A DNA stretch of 64,000 nucleotides from Granulosicoccus sp965214025 (GTDB lineage: Bacteria; Pseudomonadota; Gammaproteobacteria; Granulosicoccales; Granulosicoccaceae): positions 62,001-126,000 of the forward strand of contig CBDCAW010000094.1 in NCBI GenBank assembly GCA_965214025.1, given 5' to 3'. Below, one piece after another: positions 52,240 through 61,318 of this stretch; position 1 is the stretch's first letter, and every line of letters begins with the position of its first letter. The position numbers were made by a program, and so were the translations under genes. The notes beneath the pieces were generated by a model that saw only the letters and a list, made by a program, of their open reading frames with translations, ran no database searches and was not told the origin of the DNA.

Positions 52240-54405
52240 ATGAAGGCTCTCTCGGCACGCGTGTCGTGCGCATGCACACCGTTGTTGTTACTGACGATGG
52301 CGCTGTCTTTCGGTACCTCGCCAACTCGCGCAGCCACCGTGCCCGGGCTCGAGGCCGAGGTCGAATTGCGTGCCCGCGAGCAACCGGTAGAGCATTTTCT
52401 GCAGGAACTGTTCGGTCAGATAGGCAAGCCGGTCCGCGTCTCGGACGAGGTGCGCGGCCTGGTGAACGGTGATTTCGTCAAGAGCGCTGCATCGGTCAGT
52501 CACGACATCATGAAATCCTTTCAGCTGTCGATGTATTACGACGGCGCCGTCGTTCATGTCTACCCGTCGAACGAGGTGTCGCGTTCGATACTGCCGGTAT
52601 CGTCACGTGCCACTGCACGCATCATGAATGCAGCCCGGGATCTGGGGCTGACCGATCCGCAGAATGTGCTGAGCAAGGCGAGCAACGGTGGTCTCATGGT
52701 TACCGGTGCAAAGCGCTTCGTCGAGCAGATCGAGGAGCTGTCCTACGCTGTGCAGCAGGGTATGCCTGCCGAAAAGGCGCCGGGCTCGACGTATCGGGTG
52801 TTTCGGCTCAAGTACGCTTGGGCCGACGATGTATCGCTGGCCGTCGGAGGGCAGACGATCGTTGTGCCAGGCGTGGCGAGCCTCATACGCAGCTTGATCG
52901 AGCCGGGTGGTATCAGTGCGCCGGCGCGCACTCGCCAGCAGATACGCCCTTCGGTGTCGGGCCTCCGTGGCCAGGGCCTGAACGCCGTCGGCGATGCTGT
53001 CGAAGAGCCGGCTCCCGTCTTCGAGTCCAGTGGCTCTTCCGCCGCGCATCCGAACAATGCACGCATCGTCGCGGATTCCAGACTCAATGCCCTGATCGTT
53101 CGCGATACCGCCAACCGCATGCCGATGTACGAGAGCCTGATCGCCTCACTCGACGTGGAGCCGACGATGCTGGAAATCGAGGCAACGATCATCGACATGG
53201 ATACCGACCGGCTACGTGAACTGGGTATCAACTGGCGTCTGCAGGATGGCGATAGCGAAGCCTTGCTCGGTCCTGGCTCGGCACGTGCCGGTCGGGTAGC
53301 ACCCGGCACTGTGCCTGTCGGCCAGGCCGGGCAGGGGGGAGTGGTGTCGCTGGTGGTCGGTGACCGCACGCGCTTCATCTCGCGCATCCGCGCACTGGAG
53401 ACACAGGGCGCTGCCCGCATCGTCTCCAAGCCGCACATCATCACGTTATCGGATGTGGAGGCGGTGCTGGATACCACGTCGACCTTCTTCGTCCGCGTGG
53501 CCGGGCAGGAAGAGGTGGATCTTTTCAACGTCTCCGTCGGTACCACCCTGCGTGTAACACCGCATGTATTCGACGAAGGTGCCCGCTCTCGCATCAAGTT
53601 GCTGGTGAACATAGAAGATGGTTCGGCCTCTGACCGGCAGGTGGATTCGATTCCGGTCATCGAACGCTCCACGATCAATACGCAGGCATTGATCGATGCC
53701 GGCGAAAGTCTGCTCATCGGTGGCCTGGTGCGTGAGTTCACCGGCAATGCGGTTTCCAAGGTGCCAGTGCTGGGCGACATTCCAGGGCTCGGAGCGCTGT
53801 TCCGCAACAACTCGCGAACCAGCAGCCGGGTCGAACGGCTGTTCCTGATCACCCCACGTCTGTCGCGTCAGCCCGGCGAGGTCCGTCGCTTCTCGGCACC
53901 CGTGCTGCACGGCAGCGAGGCCGATATTCTGAGCTCCGCTCCCGCCAGGCTGGCAGGCGTATCGGAGGCCCTAGCACGACGCGATGCGCAGTATCCGGTG
54001 TCCAACGATCTGCCCGCTGCTGGCAGCTCCGTGTCGTTGACATCACCAGCCGCACGGGCGGCAGCCGATCGTGCCGATGCAGCCGTGCGTCCGGAGCCGC
54101 GGAGCCGGGAGCTGACCGTACGCGAACGCCTGCTGGGACTGTCGCCGTCGTCTCTTGCCAGCGCGCCCGTGCCTCGGCCGCAGGCCGTGCGCAGACGCGT
54201 CCCTGCGGTTCAGAGCCTGCAAGCCGGGCGTAGCCAGAGCGCTTCGCCTGAAGAGTGGACGGCCGTGCACTCGTCGAACACTGGCGCTGGCTTCAGTCGG
54301 ACCGCGATCGGTCGGGCTCCCGTCGGCGGCGCCGCGACCGGACGGGCCGTGGTGAGTCAATCGGTAACTGCACTCGACAACGACGGCTGGCAGGAGGTTC
54401 GGTGA
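52240..54405 (+). CDS. sctC: T3SS outer-membrane secretin SctC
   Basis: 721 aa from ATG 52240, chosen because it gives a signal peptide (TPLLLLTMALSFGTSPTRA) and GGAG lies 12 nt upstream; ATG 52195 (overlapping the sctV stop) is the alternative. N0/N1 domains (VEHFLQELFGQIGKPVRVSD; LPVSSRATARIM) precede N3 and the secretin domain with MLEIEATIIDMDTDRLRELG and signature VPVLGDIPGLGALF (about residues 506-520). The tail from about residue 545 is Ser/Ala/Arg/Pro-rich and long (about 175 aa), beyond the usual pilotin-binding S-domain. GGAGG in its 3' end serves sctD. Confidence 0.95.
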   Translation: MKALSARVSCACTPLLLLTMALSFGTSPTRAATVPGLEAEVELRAREQPVEHFLQELFGQIGKPVRVSDEVRGLVNGDFVKSAASVSHDIMKSFQLSMYYDGAVVHVYPSNEVSRSILPVSSRATARIMNAARDLGLTDPQNVLSKASNGGLMVTGAKRFVEQIEELSYAVQQGMPAEKAPGSTYRVFRLKYAWADDVSLAVGGQTIVVPGVASLIRSLIEPGGISAPARTRQQIRPSVSGLRGQGLNAVGDAVEEPAPVFESSGSSAAHPNNARIVADSRLNALIVRDTANRMPMYESLIASLDVEPTMLEIEATIIDMDTDRLRELGINWRLQDGDSEALLGPGSARAGRVAPGTVPVGQAGQGGVVSLVVGDRTRFISRIRALETQGAARIVSKPHIITLSDVEAVLDTTSTFFVRVAGQEEVDLFNVSVGTTLRVTPHVFDEGARSRIKLLVNIEDGSASDRQVDSIPVIERSTINTQALIDAGESLLIGGLVREFTGNAVSKVPVLGDIPGLGALFRNNSRTSSRVERLFLITPRLSRQPGEVRRFSAPVLHGSEADILSSAPARLAGVSEALARRDAQYPVSNDLPAAGSSVSLTSPAARAAADRADAAVRPEPRSRELTVRERLLGLSPSSLASAPVPRPQAVRRRVPAVQSLQAGRSQSASPEEWTAVHSSNTGAGFSRTAIGRAPVGGAATGRAVVSQSVTALDNDGWQEVR

Positions 54406-55571
54406 TGCTTGGCGTTCAGCTCAGACTGGTGGCCGGACCTCAATCCGGTGCAAGCATGACCCTCTCGCCAGGTGCCGAGGTCAGGATCGGTGGCGAACAC
54501 GAGCATGATGTATTGCTGCGCGACTCCACCCTCGACGGACGCGCACTGTCTCTACGGGTTGAAGACGACACGGTCGTGGTCCATGAGGTATCGGGCAGCG
54601 TGATCGTAGGTGATGCCACTCTGATACCCGGGCAATCAGTGCGGCTCGCTGGTGATGTCGTGATCAAGTTGGGTGACACGCACCTGCATCTGTCGCGCTT
54701 GTCGGCAACTGTGGCAGCGTCGATCGACGAGGTGCTGCCGGCTCAGGATGCTCCCGTGTATTCCCAGGCGTCACTTGCCGACGGACCCGATACGGACGGG
54801 GTCGAGCACTTGTCCGCTGCCTCACCGGTAGCAACGTCTGCCATCGAGGCAGGCGGATTCTGCGAGAAGTCGCCGGCATACCCTTCGCGATTCCTGCTGA
54901 AAGGCGCGTTGTGCACGTTCGGGCTGCTGCTGATGGGTTTGGCTCTGGGGGGGGGCGATACGTTCCGTTTCACCAGCGCCCGGGCTGTTCAGGGGCAGAC
55001 TCTTTCAGAGGCTTTGCAGGCGGAAGGCTTCGACACGTTGAACGTCGACAGGCAGACGACGCCTGCGGTGGTGCTCGGGTTTCTCGCGACGCGCGACGAG
55101 TCGATGCGGCTGGATGGTCTGTTGCGTCGGCAACCGGGCAGGGCACGCAATCGCGTTCAGGTGGGCGAAGAGCTCGCCACACGGGTTGAAGACGTTTTCC
55201 GACTGAACGGTGTAGAGGCGGTGGTTACCGTGGTTGCAGCCGGTGAGGCGCAGGTATCCACCGGCGAGGCTGACGAGGTGATGCTGCAGCGTGTAGTCGA
55301 GCAGGCACGACGCGACCTTCCCCGGCTGACCCGGCTGGAGCTTGAGAACACTGTGCCGAACGTCGTGGCGGTAGCACCACCTCCAGGGCCCAGGATTCCC
55401 GGCAAGCGTGTGTCGATGGTCATATCGGCCGCACCGGCGCATGTGGTCACCGAAGACAGATCGCGCTACTTCGTCGGCTCGTTGTTGCCCAGTGGGCATC
55501 GCATCATGGCCATCGACGCCGGAACCGTATCGCTTTTCAAGTCCGGACAGCGTACCGAACTTGTATTTTGA
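54405..55571 (+). CDS. sctD: T3SS inner-membrane ring protein SctD
   Basis: 388 aa. ATG 54405 shares one base with the sctC stop, with a perfect GGAGG 9 nt upstream. N-terminal cytoplasmic FHA-like domain (LRLVAGPQSGASMTLSPGAE, IGGEHEHDVLLRD), one membrane helix (LLKGALCTFGLLLMGLALGG, residues about 163-182), then periplasmic ring-building domains (LSEALQAEGFDTLNVD; VEAVVTVVAAGE). The layout is that of YscD/PrgH-type rings. It follows the secretin, as expected for the CD pair. Confidence 0.87.
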   Translation: MLGVQLRLVAGPQSGASMTLSPGAEVRIGGEHEHDVLLRDSTLDGRALSLRVEDDTVVVHEVSGSVIVGDATLIPGQSVRLAGDVVIKLGDTHLHLSRLSATVAASIDEVLPAQDAPVYSQASLADGPDTDGVEHLSAASPVATSAIEAGGFCEKSPAYPSRFLLKGALCTFGLLLMGLALGGGDTFRFTSARAVQGQTLSEALQAEGFDTLNVDRQTTPAVVLGFLATRDESMRLDGLLRRQPGRARNRVQVGEELATRVEDVFRLNGVEAVVTVVAAGEAQVSTGEADEVMLQRVVEQARRDLPRLTRLELENTVPNVVAVAPPPGPRIPGKRVSMVISAAPAHVVTEDRSRYFVGSLLPSGHRIMAIDAGTVSLFKSGQRTELVF

Positions 55572-55625
55572 GAGTAATTCCGGACGCAGTTCAACCATTA
55601 TCCCCTCAATTCAGGAAACAATGAC

Positions 55626-55922
55626 ATGAGTGATATCGCACAGCTACAGGCCCAGATGGGCATGAACAATCTGACGCACAAGAGCAAGGAGCAGCAGACC
55701 AGCTGGTTCGAGGCGATGGCCGAAGCCTGGGGCGAAGCCCTCGACAATCAAGCGTCGCGTCTGACCGATCAGGCGACAGATCTCAACAACGGTAACGACA
55801 GCCCCTCGTCCATCTCGATGCTGACTGCCGAGTCGCTGCGCATGCAGTTTCTATCCAACAGTTCGCACACCGCGCTGACGGCAATGGGTTCCGCGTTGGA
55901 GACGATGGCACGCAAGCAGTAA
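55626..55922 (+). CDS. sctF: T3SS needle subunit candidate SctF
   Basis: 98 aa, slightly larger than typical 80-90 aa needle subunits. N-half includes TSWFEAMAEAWGEALDNQAS; then a loop (NNGNDSPSSIS) and a C-terminal helix SLRMQFLSNSSHTALTAMG to METMARKQ-like end (ALETMARKQ). Helix-loop-helix fold and position between sctD and sctI fit SctF. No classical YscF signature (P-x-x-P turn) is obvious; the C-terminus resembles the larger protein at 41939-42880, so it may belong to an EspA-like filament family rather than the classic needle group. Confidence 0.65.
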   Translation: MSDIAQLQAQMGMNNLTHKSKEQQTSWFEAMAEAWGEALDNQASRLTDQATDLNNGNDSPSSISMLTAESLRMQFLSNSSHTALTAMGSALETMARKQ

Positions 55923-55997
55923 CGGTTCACGACAGGCCTGTACTGATCAGAAGATCAGACAGGCTCCGAAAGATTCACCAGTGAAGGTAACTAGCAC

Positions 55998-56378
55998 ATG
56001 GAAAGCGCAGGAATGACCTTGGCCGTCGAAACGATGGCGCAGGAAGGTGGCAATACGGTACAGGCGGGCTACGGGGCCGAATTGGGTTCGGACACCGCAC
56101 TGTTCTCGGAAAGCCTGATGCGAGTGGATGGGGCGGAGTCGCAGACCTCGGCGGTGACACAGGCCATGTTCGAACCGCTTGATTTCCTGAACAGCGAGGC
56201 TCGCGAGCTGGTCGAGTACGCACAGTCAGCAGTGGAGTCGGGGAACGAGCTTACCCCCAGCGAGATCGTGTCGCTGACGGCACGTAGTCAGGAGTTCATG
56301 TTTCATGCCCAGCTCACGGCAAATGTGGCCAATCGAACTGCCGATGGCATGCAGCAGCTGTTCCGACAGCAGAGCTGA
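55998..56378 (+). CDS. sctI: T3SS inner rod protein candidate SctI
   Basis: 126 aa. Ends with a helix (FMFHAQLTANVANRTADGMQQLFR) of the kind conserved at SctI C-termini, preceded by LTPSEIVSLTARSQEF; N-half variable and acidic. Positioned just upstream of sctJ, the standard I-J order. GAAGG lies upstream of the ATG. Sequence identity to known rods is low, so the call depends on size, C-terminal pattern and context. Confidence 0.78.
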   Translation: MESAGMTLAVETMAQEGGNTVQAGYGAELGSDTALFSESLMRVDGAESQTSAVTQAMFEPLDFLNSEARELVEYAQSAVESGNELTPSEIVSLTARSQEFMFHAQLTANVANRTADGMQQLFRQQS

Positions 56379-56380
56379 TC

Positions 56381-57169
56381 ATGAATACACATCGAAAAGG
56401 TTCACGCGCATTGCTCATGTGTGTGCTGTCGAGCGTGCTGCTCGCGGCTTGCGGCGACGAGACTCTGTACTCGAAATTGAACGAGCAGGAAGCAAACGAC
56501 ATGGTCGCCCTGCTGTACGCCTCGGGCATGCCTGCCAGCAAGGTTGCGGGTAGCAACGATCTGTACACAGTGACCACGGCACAGAAGAGCTTCGCCGGTG
56601 CGGTGTCGCTGCTGCATGCCAACGGCTTTCCACGTGAGCGTTTCGATACGCTCGGCGACGTCTTTGCCAAGGAAGGTTTCGTCTCCTCCCCGCTGGAGGA
56701 ACGCGCCCGGCTGAACCATGCGCTGTCGCAGGAGATCGCTCATACGCTGTCGAGCATCGACGGTGTCGTGATGGCGCGGGTCCACCTCGCAGTGCCTGAA
56801 CAGGACCGCCTCAGCGATTCGATCCGGCCCGCGTCGGCTTCGGTATTCGTCAAGCACCGGGCGGATCGCGATCTTGCCGACAGCATCTCGCAGATCAAGG
56901 CGTTGGTCGTCAATGGCGTGGAGAACCTGCCGTATGAGAATGTCACGGTGGCGCTGTTCCAAGCCGCTGAAAATCGTGACCGGATCAGACCGGTCCGCAT
57001 CGATGCTCCTTCATCCGATGTGTCTGTGCAGGCAATGAGCCTTTGGCCGGATCTGCCGGCCTACCTGCCTGCACCCCTGGCAAGCGCTCTGGCACTGCTG
57101 CTGGTCTTCGGCCTCGGTGTATCGAGTGCGATGCTGCTGCGGCGACGGCCGACGGGGTCCTCTTCATGA
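56381..57169 (+). CDS. sctJ: T3SS inner-membrane ring lipoprotein SctJ
   Basis: 262 aa. Lipobox LLAAC (Cys about residue 24) followed by two ring-building domains of the YscJ/FliF family: LYSKLNEQEANDMVALLYAS, AKEGFVSSPLEERARLNHAL, GVVMARVHLAVPEQDRLSD and SASVFVKHRADRDL with QIKALVVNGVENLPYENV. C-terminal membrane helix LASALALLLVFGLGVSSAML. Its stop overlaps the sctK ATG (ATGA), confirming operon structure. Confidence 0.96.
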   Translation: MNTHRKGSRALLMCVLSSVLLAACGDETLYSKLNEQEANDMVALLYASGMPASKVAGSNDLYTVTTAQKSFAGAVSLLHANGFPRERFDTLGDVFAKEGFVSSPLEERARLNHALSQEIAHTLSSIDGVVMARVHLAVPEQDRLSDSIRPASASVFVKHRADRDLADSISQIKALVVNGVENLPYENVTVALFQAAENRDRIRPVRIDAPSSDVSVQAMSLWPDLPAYLPAPLASALALLLVFGLGVSSAMLLRRRPTGSSS

Positions 57170-57843
57170 ACACTGTGGAGACACGTTCGAGACGCGCCAG
57201 CGCCGCTCATCTGCTGCTGGCGGTTTATACCGAGAGTGGTCGGGCTGTGCCTGAAATCTGGACCTGGCAGCGGCTCGATGCGTTACCCGACTGGTCTCTG
57301 CTGGATCGTCGTGACAGGGAAGTGTTGCAACGCGTCTGTGGTGCTGTGCTGATGGCTCCCTTGCTCAGACTCTGTATCGACGGTGAGCGTATCGGTAGCG
57401 CCCGCATGGCATTGGGGTCGATACCGTACGAAAGTGTCATCGATTCTGCACCGCCAACCTTCGACGTCGACCGTGTACCTGCCGCCTTGGCGGATCTGGA
57501 TCGCTGGCTGGTCGGTGCGTGCCGAAACGACATCGATGCCGCTCTGCTGAGTGCCGGGGCAAGTGTGCTGATTGCCGGCATCGTCGATCCGTTGCTTCGT
57601 GATGAGCTGAGCCGAACACTGATGGTCGACCTGGACGAACAGGCGGCTTCTGCGCCTGTCTCATGGAAGTCCTTGCCCCCGAGCGCGGCAGTGGAAGTAC
57701 TGAGGCTGGCAACGCTCTGCATGTATCCGTCGAACGACGTTGCGCTTGGCGATCGCACGGCGGAGGTGTCGACGCCTGAGCCGGTAGCGCCTGGCGATCG
57801 CATGCCACAGGAATCGACGCTCGATCATACGGCGGCCTCATGA
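57166..57843 (+). CDS. sctK: T3SS cytoplasmic sorting-platform protein SctK candidate
   Basis: 225 aa, soluble, no signal or TM. ATG 57166 overlaps the sctJ stop; the frame is open upstream but that lies inside sctJ. Features: WTWQRLDALPDWSLLDRRDR, VCGAVLMAPLLRLCIDGERI, and a C-terminal duplicated pattern (RTAEVSTPEPVAPGDRM). SctK is poorly conserved across systems; identification rests on position J-K-L, size and the helical profile. Likely links SctD/SctQ pods to the ring. Confidence 0.72.
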   Translation: MNTVETRSRRASAAHLLLAVYTESGRAVPEIWTWQRLDALPDWSLLDRRDREVLQRVCGAVLMAPLLRLCIDGERIGSARMALGSIPYESVIDSAPPTFDVDRVPAALADLDRWLVGACRNDIDAALLSAGASVLIAGIVDPLLRDELSRTLMVDLDEQAASAPVSWKSLPPSAAVEVLRLATLCMYPSNDVALGDRTAEVSTPEPVAPGDRMPQESTLDHTAAS

Positions 57844-58463
57844 GCCTGGTCACACTGCTCGACCGTGAGGGGGGCTGGCTGGCAACGGATCAGCGTGTCT
57901 TCGCCAGCGATACCGTCGAAGGTACCCTTGGCTGTCTGAAGCTAGGCGATAGGCTATCCACGCTGATAGAAAGACGGCAGGCAGTCATCGAAGAAGCGAG
58001 GGAAGAGGCAAGGCGCGAAGGCTTCGAGGCCGGGTTCGCGCAGGGTGCCGAAGAGGCACGTGTGATGGGTAGCCAGGCCACGGCTGAGACTTTGAGCACG
58101 CTGGAACGAGACTATGCCGTGACAGAGGAGCGGTTTCGACGTCAGGTGAGCCAGCTTGCGCTGGATGTAGTGCGTAAGGTGGCGGGCGCCATCGCCCCGG
58201 CTGACTGGTTGCATGCACAGGCAAGCACCGCCGCCGCCGACCTGCTGGATACGTCGCGCCTTGTGTTGCGCGTACACACGTCACAGGTGGATGCGGTTCG
58301 AGCCGTCTGGCGCGCCGCGCCAGACTCGCTGATCAGTGACGTGCAGGGTGACGACACAGTGCACGACGATGCATGCATCGTGGAAACGCCGCGCGGCAGC
58401 ATCGATGTGGATCTGGCGACGCAGCTGCAACGGATCGGACAACTGTTGGACGACAGGCCATGA
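57840..58463 (+). CDS. sctL: T3SS stator protein SctL (YscL/FliH family)
   Basis: 207 aa with overlap ATGA on both sides. The long charged helix EEAREEARREGFEAGFAQGA (G-x3-G repeats typical of FliH/YscL) precedes a globular C-domain with VSQLALDVVRKVAGAI, RLVLRVHTSQVDAV and ETPRGSIDVDLATQLQRI. This last motif is conserved in the family. It dimerises and regulates the ATPase SctN encoded next. Confidence 0.94.
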   Translation: MSLVTLLDREGGWLATDQRVFASDTVEGTLGCLKLGDRLSTLIERRQAVIEEAREEARREGFEAGFAQGAEEARVMGSQATAETLSTLERDYAVTEERFRRQVSQLALDVVRKVAGAIAPADWLHAQASTAAADLLDTSRLVLRVHTSQVDAVRAVWRAAPDSLISDVQGDDTVHDDACIVETPRGSIDVDLATQLQRIGQLLDDRP

Positions 58464-59872
58464 CCATGCCGAATGCCCTCGTAGGTGCCACGACCACTGC
58501 TGCAGCGGCCGATGCCGGACCGTGCGCAGGCACGTTCCTCGACGACTACACGGATAGCCTGCGGGCCCGGCTACGGGGCCAGACGAGCGTTCGTCATGTC
58601 GGCCGCGTGGTTCGTGCGGTCGGTACCGGCCTACGGGTCAGTGGCCTGCCGGCTCGCATCGGCCAACGCTGCGAGATCATCGATCAAGTCTCGGGCACTC
58701 GCGTGCTGGCGGATGTCATCGGTGTGGATGCGGGTGATGCCCTGTTGGTGCCATTGGGTGGTCTCACCGGCGTTGCCGTGAATTCCACCGTGCATGTGAT
58801 CGCCGAGGCTGCCACCGTGCCCGTCGGTGATGCCTTGCTCGGTCGTGTGGTCGATGGGTTCGGCGCGGCACTGGACGGTAAAGACCTGCCGGCGGGAATG
58901 ACACGGCGGCCGCTCATTGCCGCGGCTCCGCACCCGCTGTCCAGGGCCCGTATCGATCGTGTGATGCGTACCGGTGTACGTGCCATCGACACCCTGCTCA
59001 GCGTAGGGGTCGGTCAGCGCATCGGTATCTTTGCACCGGCAGGGGCTGGCAAGTCCACGTTACTCGGCATGCTTGCGGCCAATGCCGATACCGATGTGAT
59101 CGTCATCGCACTGGTTGGCGAGCGAGGTCGGGAAGTACGCGAATTCCTGGAGGATTGCCTGGACGACGACACTCGCTCGCGAGCTATCGTGGTGGCGTCG
59201 ACTTCTGATCGACCCGCCGCCGAGCGGGTCGCCGCGGCGAATACTGCCACCGCCATCGCTGAGAGCTTTCGGGATCAGGGCAAGCGGGTGTTGCTGCTGA
59301 TCGACTCGGTTACGCGGTACGCGCGTGCCATCCGCGAGATCGGTTTGGCCATCGGTGAACCACCGGTGCGGCAAGGTTTCACGCCGTCGGTCTTTGCCGA
59401 GCTGCCGCGACTGTTCGAGCGCACCGGTAACGATGCAGTCGGTTCGATCACCGCCTTCTACACTGTCCTGACGGATGATGACATGGGCACAGACCCGGTG
59501 GCAGAAGAAACCCGCTCGATACTGGATGGCCATATCGTGTTGTCGAGGAAGTTGGGTGAGAAGGGCCACTATCCCGCCATCGACATATTGGCGAGCATCA
59601 GCCGTCTTGCCAAGACGCTGAACGACGATCGTCAGTCGGCTACCGCCGTTCGCACGCGTGCATTGATCGCGCGCTATCGTGAGCTGGAGTTTCTGCTGCA
59701 GGTCGGTGAATACAAGCCGGGCGCCGACGCCGAAGCGGATGAGGCGGTGCGTCTGGCGCCGGCCATCGATCTGTTTCTGTGCCAGGGGCACGCAGAGGGC
59801 GTTACCGTGGATGCGGCATGGCAGCGGCTTCACACACTGATCGGCGGGCCGATAGTGGGGCAAGATCGATGA
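58460..59872 (+). CDS. sctN: T3SS ATPase SctN
   Basis: 470 aa; ATG 58460 overlaps the sctL stop (an in-frame upstream start lies inside sctL). Walker A IFAPAGAGKSTLLGMLA with K198, arginine/GERGREVREF motif (VGERGREVREFLEDCL), Walker B RVLLLIDSVTRYARAIREI, family signature HIVLSRKLGEKGHYPAIDIL. Length normal. It separates chaperones from substrates and powers unfolding at the export gate. Confidence 0.97.
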   Translation: MTMPNALVGATTTAAAADAGPCAGTFLDDYTDSLRARLRGQTSVRHVGRVVRAVGTGLRVSGLPARIGQRCEIIDQVSGTRVLADVIGVDAGDALLVPLGGLTGVAVNSTVHVIAEAATVPVGDALLGRVVDGFGAALDGKDLPAGMTRRPLIAAAPHPLSRARIDRVMRTGVRAIDTLLSVGVGQRIGIFAPAGAGKSTLLGMLAANADTDVIVIALVGERGREVREFLEDCLDDDTRSRAIVVASTSDRPAAERVAAANTATAIAESFRDQGKRVLLLIDSVTRYARAIREIGLAIGEPPVRQGFTPSVFAELPRLFERTGNDAVGSITAFYTVLTDDDMGTDPVAEETRSILDGHIVLSRKLGEKGHYPAIDILASISRLAKTLNDDRQSATAVRTRALIARYRELEFLLQVGEYKPGADAEADEAVRLAPAIDLFLCQGHAEGVTVDAAWQRLHTLIGGPIVGQDR

Positions 59873-60354
59873 GCCCTGCCGATGAAGCCAGCCGTCTGCA
59901 GAGCTTGCAACGATTGGCGCGGCATCGTGAATCCATCGCTCTCGAGGCGCTGGGCACGGCACGCGAGGCTGTGGCCGTCGCGCAACAAGGGCTTGATACC
60001 CAGCGGAGGATCATCGACGAGCTTAGCGGACTATTGCGGGAGCTGGCCGAGTGGCGCGCAAGCACAGAGGCGCCGGATACCGATGATCTGCTGCGCACGA
60101 GCGACCGGCGTCGCTGGCTCACCGCTGATCTCGAGAAGGAACAGTACTACCTGGGTGTCGCGCAAAGCGACTGGCAGGATGCGTGGCGCCAGATGAACAT
60201 CGCACGACGTGCCTGGCTTGCACTGCGCATTCGCATCGATGCACTGGAGGCGCGTCTTGTCACCCTGGCAAAAAACGCCGCCAATCGAGCGGAGCAGGTC
60301 GACAGTTTGCTCATGGACGATCGGTTCAATAGGGAGTTCGTGTGCCATGGATAG
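59869..60354 (+). CDS. sctO: T3SS central stalk SctO
   Basis: 161-aa, almost wholly helical coiled-coil protein (RLQSLQRLARHRESIALEAL; TSDRRRWLTADLEKEQYYLG; ALRIRIDALEARLVTLAKNA). ATG 59869 overlaps sctN. FliJ/YscO-type stalk that connects the SctN hexamer to SctV; little sequence conservation is expected in this family, so position and coiled-coil profile carry the call. Confidence 0.85.
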   Translation: MSPADEASRLQSLQRLARHRESIALEALGTAREAVAVAQQGLDTQRRIIDELSGLLRELAEWRASTEAPDTDDLLRTSDRRRWLTADLEKEQYYLGVAQSDWQDAWRQMNIARRAWLALRIRIDALEARLVTLAKNAANRAEQVDSLLMDDRFNREFVCHG

Positions 60355-61129
60355 CACTACCCTGCACCCCGACCCGATCGCACGACGGGACTCCCGACCT
60401 GCCGGGCAGTCCGAAGCGCTGAGCGGTCAGGGGGCCTCGGCCAGTTCGGCAGCTGATCGACAAGGCTTCCTGTCAGCGCTCGACAAGGCCGCCCGAGGCC
60501 GTGAGCAGGCCTCATCTGCCGATTCCGCAGACGATGGTGCCACGCAGGTTCGCGAGCGGCTCGGATCAGCAGTACCCGAAAGCGACAGGCCGTTCTCCAG
60601 CAACGATGGCCTGCAGGCGTACGCATCGGATGCCGATGAGTATTCGGAGATTGATCGAAGCGGAGTTCGTCAGGACGGCGACGGAGTCGATGAGTCCCGC
60701 ACAGCACCAGACGCTGATGTTCAGCGCGGATCTGCACCGCCGGTGCCATCCGGATCCGCTGGCATCGTCGGGCACCTGGCCGTCGAGGGGCAGTCAGCAG
60801 TTCATGTGCCGGAAATACAGCTGACCATGGCGAGTAGCTCGGCACTCGCCGGACCTGCCGGCTCCGAGTCGTTGTCGACCCTGTTGCGCCAGCGCGTCGG
60901 CGGGTCGCTTGCAGGTCAGGCGATGGCTTTCGAAGTCGTCGGAGGCGAGCACGGCATCAATGCCATGCAGCTTACCCCGGGCGCGAACGGCTGGCGCCTG
61001 ACGCTTGCTGTCGAGCGCAACGGTAGCGACGTGTTGCGGCACCACGCGGGTACGCTGCAGGCTTCGCTGGCCGGGTCTGGTCAGACGGTATCGGACGTGC
61101 AGTTCGTCGAAGGCATGTTCGATGAATGA
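60347..61129 (+). CDS. sctP: T3SS needle-length/substrate-switch protein SctP
   Basis: 260 aa. ATG 60347 overlaps sctO by 8 nt. Disordered Ser/Asp/Ala-rich N-half and a C-terminal T3S4-like domain (INAMQLTPGANGWRLTLAVE; LQASLAGSGQTVSDVQFVE) as in FliK/YscP proteins. It is short for a YscP-type ruler (E. coli FliK 375, YscP 500+), consistent with a short needle. It interacts with SctU in other systems. Ends before a 189-nt gap and the two-component genes. Confidence 0.8.
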   Translation: MDSTTLHPDPIARRDSRPAGQSEALSGQGASASSAADRQGFLSALDKAARGREQASSADSADDGATQVRERLGSAVPESDRPFSSNDGLQAYASDADEYSEIDRSGVRQDGDGVDESRTAPDADVQRGSAPPVPSGSAGIVGHLAVEGQSAVHVPEIQLTMASSSALAGPAGSESLSTLLRQRVGGSLAGQAMAFEVVGGEHGINAMQLTPGANGWRLTLAVERNGSDVLRHHAGTLQASLAGSGQTVSDVQFVEGMFDE

Positions 61130-61318
61130 TCTGCCGCCTGGTAGGGAGTACTGATTCACAGGGTTAGCCCTGGGTTCCTCCAACGTCTTGCCTGCTGGCA
61201 GTGCTTTGCGAGCGATGCACGGATTGCAGGACGTGTTCACGCAATAGTGCGCTCCGGCAGCAGTAACTCACAGGGAGCCAGCTCGTGAACGCCTCAGGCG
61301 AGGCCACGACGACATGCA

